64,000 bases of DNA from REDI01 sp964586865. Lineage in GTDB: Bacteria > Myxococcota_A > UBA796 > GCA-2862545. Where the stretch lies: positions 1-64,000 of the forward strand of contig CAZPJM010000001.1 of NCBI GenBank assembly GCA_964586865.1, read 5' to 3'. The notes beneath the pieces are model-generated. The model was not told where the DNA came from, did not search any database, and was given only the letters and a program-made list of their open reading frames with translations. Below, piece by piece: positions 1 to 7,769 of the stretch; position 1 is the stretch's first letter, and each line of letters starts with the position of its first letter. The position numbers and the translations under genes are program-made.

Positions 1-43
1 ACCGAGATCTACACTCTTTCCCTACACGACGCTCTTCCGATCT
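1..43. other. Illumina sequencing adapter (assembly contamination)
   Basis: The first 43 bases match the 3' part of the Illumina TruSeq universal (P5/read 1) adapter from memory, including the P5 portion ACCGAGATCTACAC and the terminal GCTCTTCCGATCT. Genomic sequence starts at base 44. Read on the minus strand the adapter appends the familiar artefact peptide IGRASCRERV to the first gene. This is an untrimmed contig end, not biology. Confidence 0.98.
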
Positions 44-206
44 GGGCCTCGGCGAGGGCGGCCCGCGCCTCGTCGACCGCCGCCTCGAAGGGCGCCCAGT
101 CCGCGCGCCACGCCTCGGGCACCTGGGCCAGCTCCGCCTTGGGCACCGTGGGGGCCGCCCCGGCCACCGACGCCACCAGCACCGCCGCCAAGCACCACGC
201 GCGCAT
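44..206 (-). CDS. Secreted protein, C-terminus cut off by contig end
   Basis: Only the N-terminal ~54 residues are present. They comprise a Sec signal peptide (MRAWCLAAVLVASVAGA, cleavage likely after AGA) and the start of an Ala/Glu-rich helical mature region. The ATG at 206 is preceded by AGGAGG with five bases between, so I prefer it to the GTG two codons upstream. Everything beyond base 44 is adapter, so the true C-terminus is missing. It is divergent from the DUF2254-like gene with a short shared upstream region. No family can be assigned from this fragment. Confidence 0.6.
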
Positions 207-235
207 CGCCACCTCCTCGGCGCTATCCTGCCGCC

Positions 236-1810
236 GTGTCCGGACACCGACCTTATCAGCGCCCTGTCCTGGCCGCCCTGGTCGGCACCGCCGGCCTCTC
301 CCTCCTCTCGGCGGCCATCTACGCCCTGTTGTGGTGGGCGGACTTCGGCGGGCGCGCCGAGGGGGCCGATCCCCTCACCCTCCTCTCCCGTCCCGAGGCG
401 GCCGACACGGTGGCCGGCCTGGGCGAGGTGACGGTGGCGGTCCTGGGCATCGCCATCACCGTGGTCGCCATCATCGTGGAGCTGGCCGCCAACCGCTACA
501 CCCCGCGGATCACCGAGCTCTTCATCCGCGACCCCATCAACGCCTCGGTCCTCTCTTTCTTCGCCATCACCTCGGCCCTGGTCATCGCCACCGCCATGAG
601 CGTCCACGGGGGCATCTACCCGCGGGTCATGGTGGTGGCCGTGGTCCTCGCCATGCTGGCGGCCCTCCTCCTGGTGCTGCCCTACTTCCTCTACGTCTTC
701 GACTTCCTGACCCCCCGCAGCGTCATCCTGCGGATCGAGGGCCGGGCGGTGGACGGGCTCCGGCTGGCCCGCCGTCACCCCCGGCGCACCGATCGGGCCC
801 GCATCGAGACCGCCACCGCCATCGAGCAGCTCGGCGAGATCGCCCTCAACAGCGTGGGCAAGAAGGACAAGGCCATCGGCATCGCCACCCTGAACGCTCT
901 TGCCGAGGTGGCGGAGAACAGCCTGGCCACCCGCGAGCAGCTCCCCCCGACCTGGTTCGACGCCGAGGCCCTCGCCGCCACCGATCAGGACTTCGTGAGC
1001 TTCCATCGCGACATCACGCGGCGCATGACCGACCGGCGTACCTGGGTCGAGATGAAGGTCCTGCGCCAGTTCCAGGGGGTGTTCGCCGAGGCCCTGCACA
1101 ACCTGGCCGACGTGGCCCACATCGTGGCGATCCACACCCGTACCCTGGCCGTGCTCGCCGCCGAGGTCGACGATCGCGAGGCGGTCCGGCTGTGCATGCG
1201 CTTCGTCCACACCTACTTCCGCGCCGCCATCAATGCGCGGGACGTGCGCAGCGCCTACAACGTCTTCAACGAGTACCGCACCCTGGCCGAGTCGCTGCTG
1301 GCCGAGGGGCGGGACGATCTGGTCGTCGAGATCGCCGAGCGCAGCAAGTTCTACGGTCAGCTCGCCTTCTCGCGCCAGCTCCCCTTCATCCTCGAGACGG
1401 CCGCCTACGACCTGTGCACGCTCCTCGAGGCGGCCTACGACCGCGGCGCCCCCAGCCACGACCCGGTGCTCGCCATCTTCCTCGAGCTCGACCGGGAGCC
1501 CGACGGGGGGGACCACCAGGAGGCCAGCCTCCGGGGGGTGCGCAAGGCCCAGACCAAGCTGGCGGCCTTCTACCTGCACCGCGGGGCCGAGCCCCTGGCC
1601 CGCCGTATCTTCGAGGACATGCGCGAGGAGGACCCGGAGCGGCTGCGCTCCATCCGGGCCGAGATCGAGGCGCTGGACGAGCCCGAGTTCTGGGAGGTGA
1701 GCGACCGGGGGATCAACTTCGACTGGGTGCCCCTCGAGCGGCGGCCGCACCTGGCCACCTTCTTCGGCTGGTTCGAGCAGCTCCGCGCTGCCGAGCTGGC
1801 GGCGACCTGA
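236..1810 (+). CDS. DUF2254-like integral membrane protein
   Basis: 524 residues starting at GTG, with no clear ribosome binding site in front. Four hydrophobic segments fall in the first ~160 residues (about 13-33, 62-85, 103-125 and 130-155), and the rest is a long soluble helical domain. The segment between TM2 and TM3 (ELAANRYTPRITELFIRDP) resembles the conserved SSQFSPRLL-type stretch of DUF2254 membrane proteins. That family is predicted to sit in the inner membrane and has no known biochemical role. The C-terminal half has TPR-like alternation of Ala/Leu helices. It is convergent with the acetyltransferase, 23 bases away. The family call rests on that one motif and the architecture, so it is tentative; the gene itself is secure. 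Confidence 0.75.
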   Translation: MSGHRPYQRPVLAALVGTAGLSLLSAAIYALLWWADFGGRAEGADPLTLLSRPEAADTVAGLGEVTVAVLGIAITVVAIIVELAANRYTPRITELFIRDPINASVLSFFAITSALVIATAMSVHGGIYPRVMVVAVVLAMLAALLLVLPYFLYVFDFLTPRSVILRIEGRAVDGLRLARRHPRRTDRARIETATAIEQLGEIALNSVGKKDKAIGIATLNALAEVAENSLATREQLPPTWFDAEALAATDQDFVSFHRDITRRMTDRRTWVEMKVLRQFQGVFAEALHNLADVAHIVAIHTRTLAVLAAEVDDREAVRLCMRFVHTYFRAAINARDVRSAYNVFNEYRTLAESLLAEGRDDLVVEIAERSKFYGQLAFSRQLPFILETAAYDLCTLLEAAYDRGAPSHDPVLAIFLELDREPDGGDHQEASLRGVRKAQTKLAAFYLHRGAEPLARRIFEDMREEDPERLRSIRAEIEALDEPEFWEVSDRGINFDWVPLERRPHLATFFGWFEQLRAAELAAT

Positions 1811-1833
1811 TCTGTCGGACTCCCCAAGCGGGG

Positions 1834-2265
1834 TCAGTCCAGCCGGAGACGCATCTTGCGGTGGGGGATCCCCGCCTCGTCGAAGGGCGCGCCGTAGGCC
1901 TCCCAGCCCTGGGCGCGGTACCAGTCCACGACCGGGGCCTGGGCGTGGAGCCAGAGCCGGGACAGGCCGCGGGCCCGGGCCGCATCCAGGAGGACCTCCA
2001 TCACCCGGAGGCCCAGGTGGCGCCCGCGGAGCCCGGGCAGGACCGCCACCCGCTCCACCTTCCCCCCGCCGGGGACCGGACGCAGGCGGGCGGTGGCCAC
2101 GGGGCGATCCCCGAGCCGGGCCAGGATGTGCACGCACTCCGGGTCCCGACCGTCCACCTCGAGATCCTCGGGCACGTCCTGCCCCTCGATGAACACGACC
2201 CGCCGGATGGCCAGGCAGTCATCGAGGGCCTCGGGGCCCACCACCGCCACGTGCGCCTCACCCAT
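1834..2265 (-). CDS. GNAT family N-acetyltransferase (ElaA-like)
   Basis: 143 residues. The start is the ATG at 2265, preceded by GGAGGTCTC; the upstream ATG five codons earlier lacks a ribosome binding site. Small GNAT enzymes transfer acetyl from acetyl-CoA to an amine. The acetyl-CoA pyrophosphate loop is visible as PGLRGRHLGLRVME at about residues 84-97, followed by the beta5-alpha4 region and YRAQGWEAYG, typical of the C-terminal GNAT core. The N-terminal AIRRVVFIEGQDVP resembles the ElaA-like subgroup (IR..VFi.EQ.vp). The substrate is unknown. It stands alone, convergent with the upstream membrane-protein gene. Confidence 0.85.
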   Translation of the reverse strand: MGEAHVAVVGPEALDDCLAIRRVVFIEGQDVPEDLEVDGRDPECVHILARLGDRPVATARLRPVPGGGKVERVAVLPGLRGRHLGLRVMEVLLDAARARGLSRLWLHAQAPVVDWYRAQGWEAYGAPFDEAGIPHRKMRLRLD

Positions 2266-2417
2266 GAGACCTCCAGGCACCTCGTAACCACCGGCACGTA
2301 CGCCCCCTCACGCCCGGCCCGCGCGCCCCCGATCCGGGCGTAGGACGGCCCACCGAGCCGCCCTGCCCGGCTCCCCCGTCGGCCCGGGCCTCCCTACGAG
2401 AACCCCTGGAGGTGTGT

Positions 2418-2594
2418 GTGTTCGGCCTATTCAAGAAGGACCCCCACAAGGCCCTGCGCAAGGCCTACGAGAAGAAGCTGGAGGAGGCCCGCGACGTCCA
2501 GCGCTCGGGCGATGTGGTGGCCGCCGCCAAGCTCTACGAGGAGGCGGAGAAGATGCGGGACGAGCTCGACGCCAAGGAGGCCGAGGCAGGCTGA
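2418..2594 (+). CDS. Small DUF6435-like protein
   Basis: 58 residues, MFGLFKKDPHKALRK onward. GTG at 2418 is chosen over GTG at 2412 because the GGAGG at 2408-2412 lies five bases before 2418 and overlaps the other candidate, and because the family starts with MFG(L/F)FKKDP. The whole protein is two charged helices (KALRKAYEKKLEEARDVQ, then AAKLYEEAEKMRDELDAKEA), consistent with a short helical hairpin or coiled coil. Members of this small soluble family have no known function. It is convergent with the YaiI gene, seven bases away. Confidence 0.75.
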   Translation: MFGLFKKDPHKALRKAYEKKLEEARDVQRSGDVVAAAKLYEEAEKMRDELDAKEAEAG

Positions 2595-2601
2595 GCCCGC
2601 G

Positions 2602-3057
2602 TCATCGCCGCAGGTTGGCCTCGACCCAGCGATCGAGGGCCTCGGCGAAGCGCTTGGTGTCCCGGGCCTTCCGGCCCTTGGGGCCGCCCCCGATCTCCCC
2701 GGCCTGCCGCAGGTCCTCGAGCAGATCCTTGAGCGTGAGTCGGGAGCGGGCCGTGGCGAGGCCGACCGGCTCCCCCTTGAAGTCGATGACCTGGGCCCCG
2801 GCCTCGAGCACGTCCACCTGGACCTGGATGTCGTCGGCGATCACCAGATCGCCCGGCCCGGCCCGCTCGGCGATCCAGGCGTCGGCCACGTCGAAGCCCC
2901 TCTCGACCTGGACGCTGCGCACACGCCCCTGCTCGGGGACCCGCAGCCGCTGGTTCGCCACCAGCACCACCTCGAGGCCGATCCGGTCGGAGATCCGGAA
3001 CAGGACCTCCTTCACGGGGCGGGGGCAGGCGTCGGCGTCGACGTAGACGATGGGCAT
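2602..3057 (-). CDS. YaiI/YqxD family protein (UPF0178, DUF188)
   Basis: 151 residues, full length for the family. The PIN-like N-terminal signature VYVDADACPRPVKEVL is diagnostic, followed by VADAWIAERAGPGDLVIADDI and the late RFAEALDRWV. These are cytoplasmic proteins with a predicted PIN/NYN-like nuclease fold and clustered acidic residues (D7, D9, D94, D95 approx.), but no established substrate. A GGGAGGCCCC ribosome binding site precedes the ATG at 3057. The next leftward gene upstream, the sulfide:quinone oxidoreductase, ends about 50 bases away, so co-transcription is possible. Confidence 0.93.
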   Translation of the reverse strand: MPIVYVDADACPRPVKEVLFRISDRIGLEVVLVANQRLRVPEQGRVRSVQVERGFDVADAWIAERAGPGDLVIADDIQVQVDVLEAGAQVIDFKGEPVGLATARSRLTLKDLLEDLRQAGEIGGGPKGRKARDTKRFAEALDRWVEANLRR

Positions 3058-3108
3058 GGGGCCTCCCGGGGCCCGGGCGACGTAGCCGCGCAGGAACCGG
3101 CTGTCGGC

Positions 3109-4302
3109 CTACCAGCGCCCGCGGAGCATGCCGTGCCAGTACATGCGCGGCAGCCCATAGGCCTTCAGGGCGTACAGGCTGTAGCGCTCCTTGGACTGGT
3201 CGTAGGGCAGGGTCTCCTTGGGCTTTCCGCCATAGACGAACTCGGCCATCAGCAGCCGGCCATAGCCGGTGACGAGCGGGCAGCTCGCGTAGCCGTCGTA
3301 CTGGCCGGTGAGGGCGCGGCCCTGCAGGTGGGCCAGGATGTTCTCGACCACCACCGGGGCCTGCTTGCGCACCGCCGCCGCGGTCTTGGAGTTGGGCGAG
3401 GAGCCGGAATCACCCAGGCTGAACACGTCCGGGTAGCGGGTGTGCTGCAGGGTGTGGGCGTCGATCTCCACGTAGCCGAGCGGGTTGTTCGGATCGGCCA
3501 GCGGGGACTGCTTGATGAAGTCGGGGGCCGACATGGGCGGCACGACGTGCAGCATGTCGTACTTCAGCGTGATGGGATCCCCGCCGTCCAGGTGCTCGAA
3601 GTGGGCCTCCTTCGCGGTGGCGTCCACGGCGGTCAGGTTCACCCGGTAGTGGGTCTCGATGTCGCGCTCGGCCACGATCTTCTCGAGGCTGCGGCGGTAC
3701 TTGTCGACGCCGAAGATGGAGGCGGTGGCCGAGGCGTAGATGACCTTGGAGGCCGAGCGCTTGCCGCGCCGACGCAGCTGGTGCTCGGTCAGGTACATGA
3801 TCTTCTGCGGGGCCCCCGCGCACTTGATGGGCGTGTTCGGGTAGGTGAACACCGCCTGGCCGCCGGAGAAGTTCCGCAGGGTCTCCCAGGTGCTCTCGAC
3901 CGTCTCGTAGCTGTAGTTGGAGCAGATCCCGTTCCGGCCCAGGTTGCCCTTCAGACCCTCGATCTTGTGCCAGTCGAGCTGGATGCCGGCCGCCACCACC
4001 AGGATGTCGTAGGTGTGCGTCTCGCCGCTCTCGAGGGTCACCGATTTGTGGTCGGGATCGAAGCTCTGCACCCTCTCCTGGATCCACCCGGCGCCCATGG
4101 GGATGAACTCCTCCTGGGGGCGCATGGACTCCTCCTTCGGGAAGACGCCGCCGCCAACCAGCGTCCAGAGGGGCTGGTAGTAGTGGACGGTCTTGGGCTC
4201 GATGAGGGTGACCTCGAGGGGCTCGGGCAGGTTGCGGAGCATGGCGGCGACGGTGACGCCGGCGCTGCCGCCGCCGACGATGAGGACCTGATGATGGGAC
4301 AT
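3109..4302 (-). CDS. sqr: Sulfide:quinone oxidoreductase (type II-like)
   Basis: 397 residues. This membrane-associated flavoprotein oxidises H2S to polysulfide or another acceptor-bound sulfane and passes electrons to quinone. The N-terminal FAD-binding loop is LIVGGGSAGVTVAA (residues 7-20). The second dinucleotide fold and the C-terminal FAD motif VFSLGDSGSSPNSKT (about 293-307) are present. Three cysteines are well placed: C127 (GICSNY), C161 (IKCAGAPQK) and C341 (ASCPLVTGYGR). The KCAGAPQK motif is shared with mitochondrial SQOR/type II enzymes, whose redox pair corresponds to C161 and C341. The C-terminal region has aromatic, Arg-rich ends suited to membrane contact. It lies 27 bases downstream of a DUF1641 gene on the same strand, a pairing recurrent in sulfide-oxidising bacteria, so the two are very likely an operon. 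Confidence 0.93.
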   Translation of the reverse strand: MSHHQVLIVGGGSAGVTVAAMLRNLPEPLEVTLIEPKTVHYYQPLWTLVGGGVFPKEESMRPQEEFIPMGAGWIQERVQSFDPDHKSVTLESGETHTYDILVVAAGIQLDWHKIEGLKGNLGRNGICSNYSYETVESTWETLRNFSGGQAVFTYPNTPIKCAGAPQKIMYLTEHQLRRRGKRSASKVIYASATASIFGVDKYRRSLEKIVAERDIETHYRVNLTAVDATAKEAHFEHLDGGDPITLKYDMLHVVPPMSAPDFIKQSPLADPNNPLGYVEIDAHTLQHTRYPDVFSLGDSGSSPNSKTAAAVRKQAPVVVENILAHLQGRALTGQYDGYASCPLVTGYGRLLMAEFVYGGKPKETLPYDQSKERYSLYALKAYGLPRMYWHGMLRGRW

Positions 4303-4329
4303 GGTCTCTCCGGGGGTCTCGTGGGTGGT

Positions 4330-5415
4330 TCAGGAGCGGTCGGGGAGCTGGGCCGGCGCCTCGAGGGTGTCGCCGAAGCGGCGCCCGAAGCGGATGGCGA
4401 AGTCGAGGGCGGTCTGGATCCGGGGGTCCGAGAGGGCGCCGAGGGCCTTGAACATGCCGGCCTTGCCGGCGGGCTCGCTCCGGGTCTCGGCCAGGGCGTT
4501 GGCCGCCCCGCTGATCACCTGCACCGCGCCCGGATCCAGCACGTAGGAGTCGATGAGCTCCTGCAGCTCGTCCGAGCCGGCCAGACGACCGGCCCGCAGG
4601 ATGACCTGGATGGTCCGGTCCAGCAGCAGATCGAGCTCGAGGCCCTCGGCCTCGGCCTGCATGAGCATCTCGTCCCAGACATCGAGCATCATGCCGACGG
4701 TGTCGGGGGCGGCCAGGGCCACGTCCATGAGCTGCTCCAGGCTGTCGGCCCGGTCCAACACCTTGTGGGCCAGCGCCACGAAGCGGGGCTCCGCCAGGCG
4801 CTCGACCAGCCGCAGCAGCCCGGCGATCCGCTGCTCCGGATCGTGCCCATCCCGCCCCAGGCGCGCGATGACGTCGTCCCCCATGTCGAGGGTCATGCCC
4901 AGGAAGCCCTCGAGGGCGTCGGCCTGGTCCAGCAGGCGCTGCAGGGTGTCCAGGGTGCGCGGCTCGGTGGCCCGCACCAGCGTGTCGACCAGGGCATCCA
5001 CCCGCTGGTCGGTGGGGACGCCGGTGCGCTCGGCCAGCCGATCCGCCCAGGCATCGACCACGTCGCCCAGCATCCCGAGCGTGCCCTCGAGGGCCACGGC
5101 CTGATCCGCGGCCTGCTCGAGCCGCTCCAGCACCTCGGGCCGGGTCAGGTGGACCACCGTGTGGGTCACCTTCCGCACCCGGCCATCCACGTCGACCCCG
5201 GCCTCGGTCAGGCGGGCAGCCTCCTCGTCGGCCACGTCCATGCCCATGCCGGCCAGATCGGGAAGGGCCTCCAGCACATCGGCCATGCGGGTCACGGCCG
5301 ATTCGATGCGGGCGATCCGGCCCTCCAAGGCATGGAGACGGGCATTCACGCTCCCGGAGGCGGGGGAGGCGCTCCCGTCGGCGGGGGTCGCGGGCGCGGA
5401 CTCGACGGCGGACAT
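4330..5415 (-). CDS. DUF1641 protein with internal repeats, SQR partner
   Basis: 361 residues, all helical, no signal peptide or membrane segment. The C-terminus GMFKALGALSDPRIQTALDF matches the DUF1641 (YrhD-like) signature, GLF..LRAL.DPDVQ.. Preceding it are about three repeated ~65-residue helical units, recognisable by DTLQRLLDQADALEGFLGM, RLEQAADQAVALEGTLGML and LAHKVLDRADSLEQLMDV. The protein is therefore more than twice the usual length of DUF1641 proteins (about 130-180 residues). DUF1641 proteins are encoded beside sulfide:quinone oxidoreductases and formate dehydrogenases and may be accessory or docking subunits; their biochemistry is unknown. CTGGAGGATCC precedes the ATG. It is the first gene of the pair with sqr. 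Confidence 0.85.
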   Translation of the reverse strand: MSAVESAPATPADGSASPASGSVNARLHALEGRIARIESAVTRMADVLEALPDLAGMGMDVADEEAARLTEAGVDVDGRVRKVTHTVVHLTRPEVLERLEQAADQAVALEGTLGMLGDVVDAWADRLAERTGVPTDQRVDALVDTLVRATEPRTLDTLQRLLDQADALEGFLGMTLDMGDDVIARLGRDGHDPEQRIAGLLRLVERLAEPRFVALAHKVLDRADSLEQLMDVALAAPDTVGMMLDVWDEMLMQAEAEGLELDLLLDRTIQVILRAGRLAGSDELQELIDSYVLDPGAVQVISGAANALAETRSEPAGKAGMFKALGALSDPRIQTALDFAIRFGRRFGDTLEAPAQLPDRS

Positions 5416-5608
5416 GGATCCTCCAGGGCGGGAGCACCCTATTGCAGGATGTGTGCCACCTCACAGACGCTGCGGTGACGGGAGGGTCACCGGCGCGGTG
5501 CTGTTTCACGAAACGAAACATGACGCATCGGATCACGGGCCGGCCCGACCCCAACCCGTCGCTTGCCCCACCCGGTCCTCCGCGGGAGACTCCGGGCCTG
5601 GAGGCTTC

Positions 5609-6031
5609 ATGCGGACCCTGCTCCTCGGCCTGGCCACCCTGGCCCTCGTCCTCGCCTGCGGCGGGGGCCCTTCCGCCCCCGATCCGCTCGACCCCGACGT
5701 GGACCCGCTCGAGGTCCTCGGCGACGAGGAGGACGGAGAGGATGCCGACGGCGCGGACGCCGGGGCGGGCGAGGGGATGCCGGACGTCCCCGCCGACAGC
5801 GCCTTCGCCGGCCCCCTCGGCAAGCTGAAGCCCGGCATGCCCTTCGACGGGGCGCGCCAGGTCTTCAGCCCGGACTTCGGGCCCGGCTTCGACAACGGCG
5901 CCGGCCGCGTCTACTTCGAGGAGGTCGGCGCGGGCTGCCGGATCCTGGTCCTCGAGGACCAGGCCGGGACCCTCGGCCAGGTCTCGGTGGAGGAGACGCC
6001 CGAGGAGCCGTGCCCCGGGCCGCCCATGTAG
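5609..6031 (+). CDS. Acidic lipoprotein of unknown function
   Basis: 140 residues, starting at ATG 5609 after CTGGAGGCTTC. The signal peptide MRTLLLGLATLALVLAC ends in a lipobox (LVLAC), so Cys17 should be lipidated. A 50-residue Asp/Glu/Gly-rich disordered tether follows. The globular part (about 75-140) begins GKLKPGMPFDGARQVF, similar to the K(L)KPGM.-.ev...lG opening of small BamE/SmpA-like outer-membrane lipoproteins, and has two Cys (GAGCRI and EPCPG) that could pair. The similarity is short and I would not assign function from it. It is convergent with the next gene. Confidence 0.7.
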   Translation: MRTLLLGLATLALVLACGGGPSAPDPLDPDVDPLEVLGDEEDGEDADGADAGAGEGMPDVPADSAFAGPLGKLKPGMPFDGARQVFSPDFGPGFDNGAGRVYFEEVGAGCRILVLEDQAGTLGQVSVEETPEEPCPGPPM

Positions 6032-6049
6032 GGGCCCGAGCCTCGCTCC

Positions 6050-6066
6050 GTGGGCACGGCGCCCAC
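6050..6066. terminator. Candidate bidirectional hairpin between convergent genes
   Basis: GTGGGC and GCCCAC are separated by five bases in the 93-base gap between two convergent genes. The hairpin would work in either direction. There is no T-run, as is common at high GC, so the evidence is position and symmetry only. Confidence 0.3.
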
Positions 6067-6124
6067 CGGGCCGGGCCCACCCCTCCCGCTCCGAGCCGCC
6101 CCTCCGGGGTGGACCCGGGCGGCG

Positions 6125-7654
6125 TCAGCCCTGGGCCTGCTTGGCCGCCCAGTGCTGCTGCCAGGCCTTCAGCGTCCCCTGGTTCACGCGGACGTAGGAC
6201 ACCACGTACTTCTTCTTGTCGGTGCTCTGGAGCTTCTGGCCGTCCCACTCGAAGACCAGGTTGTCGCCCGCGGCCTGCTCGGTGGAGATGGTGCCCGGGT
6301 CGTGGAAGCTGAAGCGACCCTCGCCCACCTTGCTGTCGACGACCACCCAGTGGTCGGTCACGTTGTCCTGGCGGGTCCCGCCATTGCGGTTCGAGTAGGT
6401 CGTGCCCACCATGATGGGGTTGCCCTGGCTGGTCTCGAAGTCGAGGTAGGCCAGCGCCATCTCGGACTTGCTCGCGTTCATCTCGAAGGAGCGGGTGGAC
6501 TCGGTGATGGTCTCGTCTTCGACGATGCCCACGATCTGGTGGCCCCAGGCCGCGGTCTGGCCGTCCTGGTTGAGCATGGCCTCGGAGGTGGCGTAGCAGC
6601 TCGCCCCACCCGGGATGTTGAGCAGGTCCACGTTCCGGGCCTTCTCGGGCACCTTCTCGAAGCCGCTCTTGGCCTGGCGGGAGAACTTGAAGTGCTGACC
6701 GTCGTCCTTCATGTACCCGGGGCGATCGCCGGGCTCGAAGAGGGAGAGGTAGCTGGTCACGTCGTTGAGCTTGAGGGACCAGCTCACCTTGTTCTGGACG
6801 TACTGGCTGCCGCGGGCCCAGGTCGCCCCGTTCCAGGTCGGCTTGCCGTCGTCGCGGTCCCACCAGTAGCCCTGGTTCGGGTTCTTGCCGCGGACGTGGG
6901 GGGGGGGGGCGGTGACGGCACCGCCGTAGGAACCGATGCCGAAGGTGTCGCTCACGATGCGCTGGGCCTCGGCCGACTCCTCGAAGTCCAGGTCGCGGTG
7001 GCCGCGGCCGTACCACACGAACTGGCTCATGGCCTTCACCTCGGCCGGGGCCTCGGCGGGGCTGCCCTCGTCCTGGGAGGCCTCGTCGACCTGCTGGGCC
7101 ACGTCCTCGGTGTCCTGGTTCTGGTCGACCTCCTCGGCGGGGGCGACCGTCTCGGGGACGGTGGCGTCCTCCTCCTCGTCGCCGCTGGACCACCAGGACA
7201 GGACCTGGTCGACACCCGAGGAGAGGTTGGACTCGACGCCGTCCACCAGGCTGCCCCAGGCCTCGCCGACCTCGTCGGCCTGCTCGGCGAACCAGTCCAG
7301 GAGCGAGGTGTCTTCCTCGGCGCTCTCGGCCTCCTCGGCCTCGAGCTCCTGGGTGGTGGGGGTCTCGTTCGTCGTGGTGGTGGTGGGCGGGGTGGGGTAG
7401 GCGCCGATCTCGCGGGTGATCGCGTCCCAGGCGGTGCCCTCGGTGAGCACCTTGCCCACCGCCGCAGGGCCGTCGAGGATGACGATGCGCCCGCTGGGGA
7501 ACTGCTGGTAGACGTAGTTGCCGGCGCCACTGACAACGCGGGGCTCGAGGGTCTGGGGGCGGGCGGAGCGCGCGGCGGCAGAGCCCAGTCCCGTGGCGGC
7601 GCCAGACCCCGTGGAGCCGGTCGAGAGGCGGGAACGGCTGCGGGCGTACGGCAT
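6125..7654 (-). CDS. Acidic multidomain protein with papain/C39-like C-terminal domain
   Basis: 509 residues, starting at ATG 7654 behind GGAG; no signal peptide. Layout: a basic Ser/Arg N-terminus (1-40); a small folded module (about 44-85, NYVYQQFPSGRIVILDG to AWDAITREIG); a Thr/Glu/Asp-rich disordered stretch (90-205) containing amphipathic Trp-bearing helices; then a domain from about 208. In that domain C353 (GGASCYATSEAM), H435 (TDHWVVVDS) and D452 (FHDPG) are spaced and ordered as in papain-like/C39-like cysteine peptidases. Such domains are found in secreted proteases and toxin effectors. Single gene, unlinked to a maturation or secretion locus here. The N-terminal module looks like a carrier or adaptor but I cannot name it. 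Effector, housekeeping peptidase or transglutaminase-like enzyme are all open. Confidence 0.75.
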   Translation of the reverse strand: MPYARSRSRLSTGSTGSGAATGLGSAAARSARPQTLEPRVVSGAGNYVYQQFPSGRIVILDGPAAVGKVLTEGTAWDAITREIGAYPTPPTTTTTNETPTTQELEAEEAESAEEDTSLLDWFAEQADEVGEAWGSLVDGVESNLSSGVDQVLSWWSSGDEEEDATVPETVAPAEEVDQNQDTEDVAQQVDEASQDEGSPAEAPAEVKAMSQFVWYGRGHRDLDFEESAEAQRIVSDTFGIGSYGGAVTAPPPHVRGKNPNQGYWWDRDDGKPTWNGATWARGSQYVQNKVSWSLKLNDVTSYLSLFEPGDRPGYMKDDGQHFKFSRQAKSGFEKVPEKARNVDLLNIPGGASCYATSEAMLNQDGQTAAWGHQIVGIVEDETITESTRSFEMNASKSEMALAYLDFETSQGNPIMVGTTYSNRNGGTRQDNVTDHWVVVDSKVGEGRFSFHDPGTISTEQAAGDNLVFEWDGQKLQSTDKKKYVVSYVRVNQGTLKAWQQHWAAKQAQG

Positions 7655-7769
7655 GGGGGAACTCCGGATGTGGGTGGCAGGAGGAGGCTGCACGCTCCTC
7701 GTAGTCCTCCCCACCAGCGCATCCAGTGACGAGTGGCGGCTGATTCACACTTTTCCCGGACCGATTCCG

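Noticed and set aside
9..212. A 67-residue minus-strand protein ending IGRASCRERV
   Set aside because: The last residues are translated adapter; only bases 44-206 are genomic.
1811..1833. CCCC-AAGC-GGGG as terminator between the first two convergent genes
   Set aside because: The stem is only four base pairs and has no T-run.
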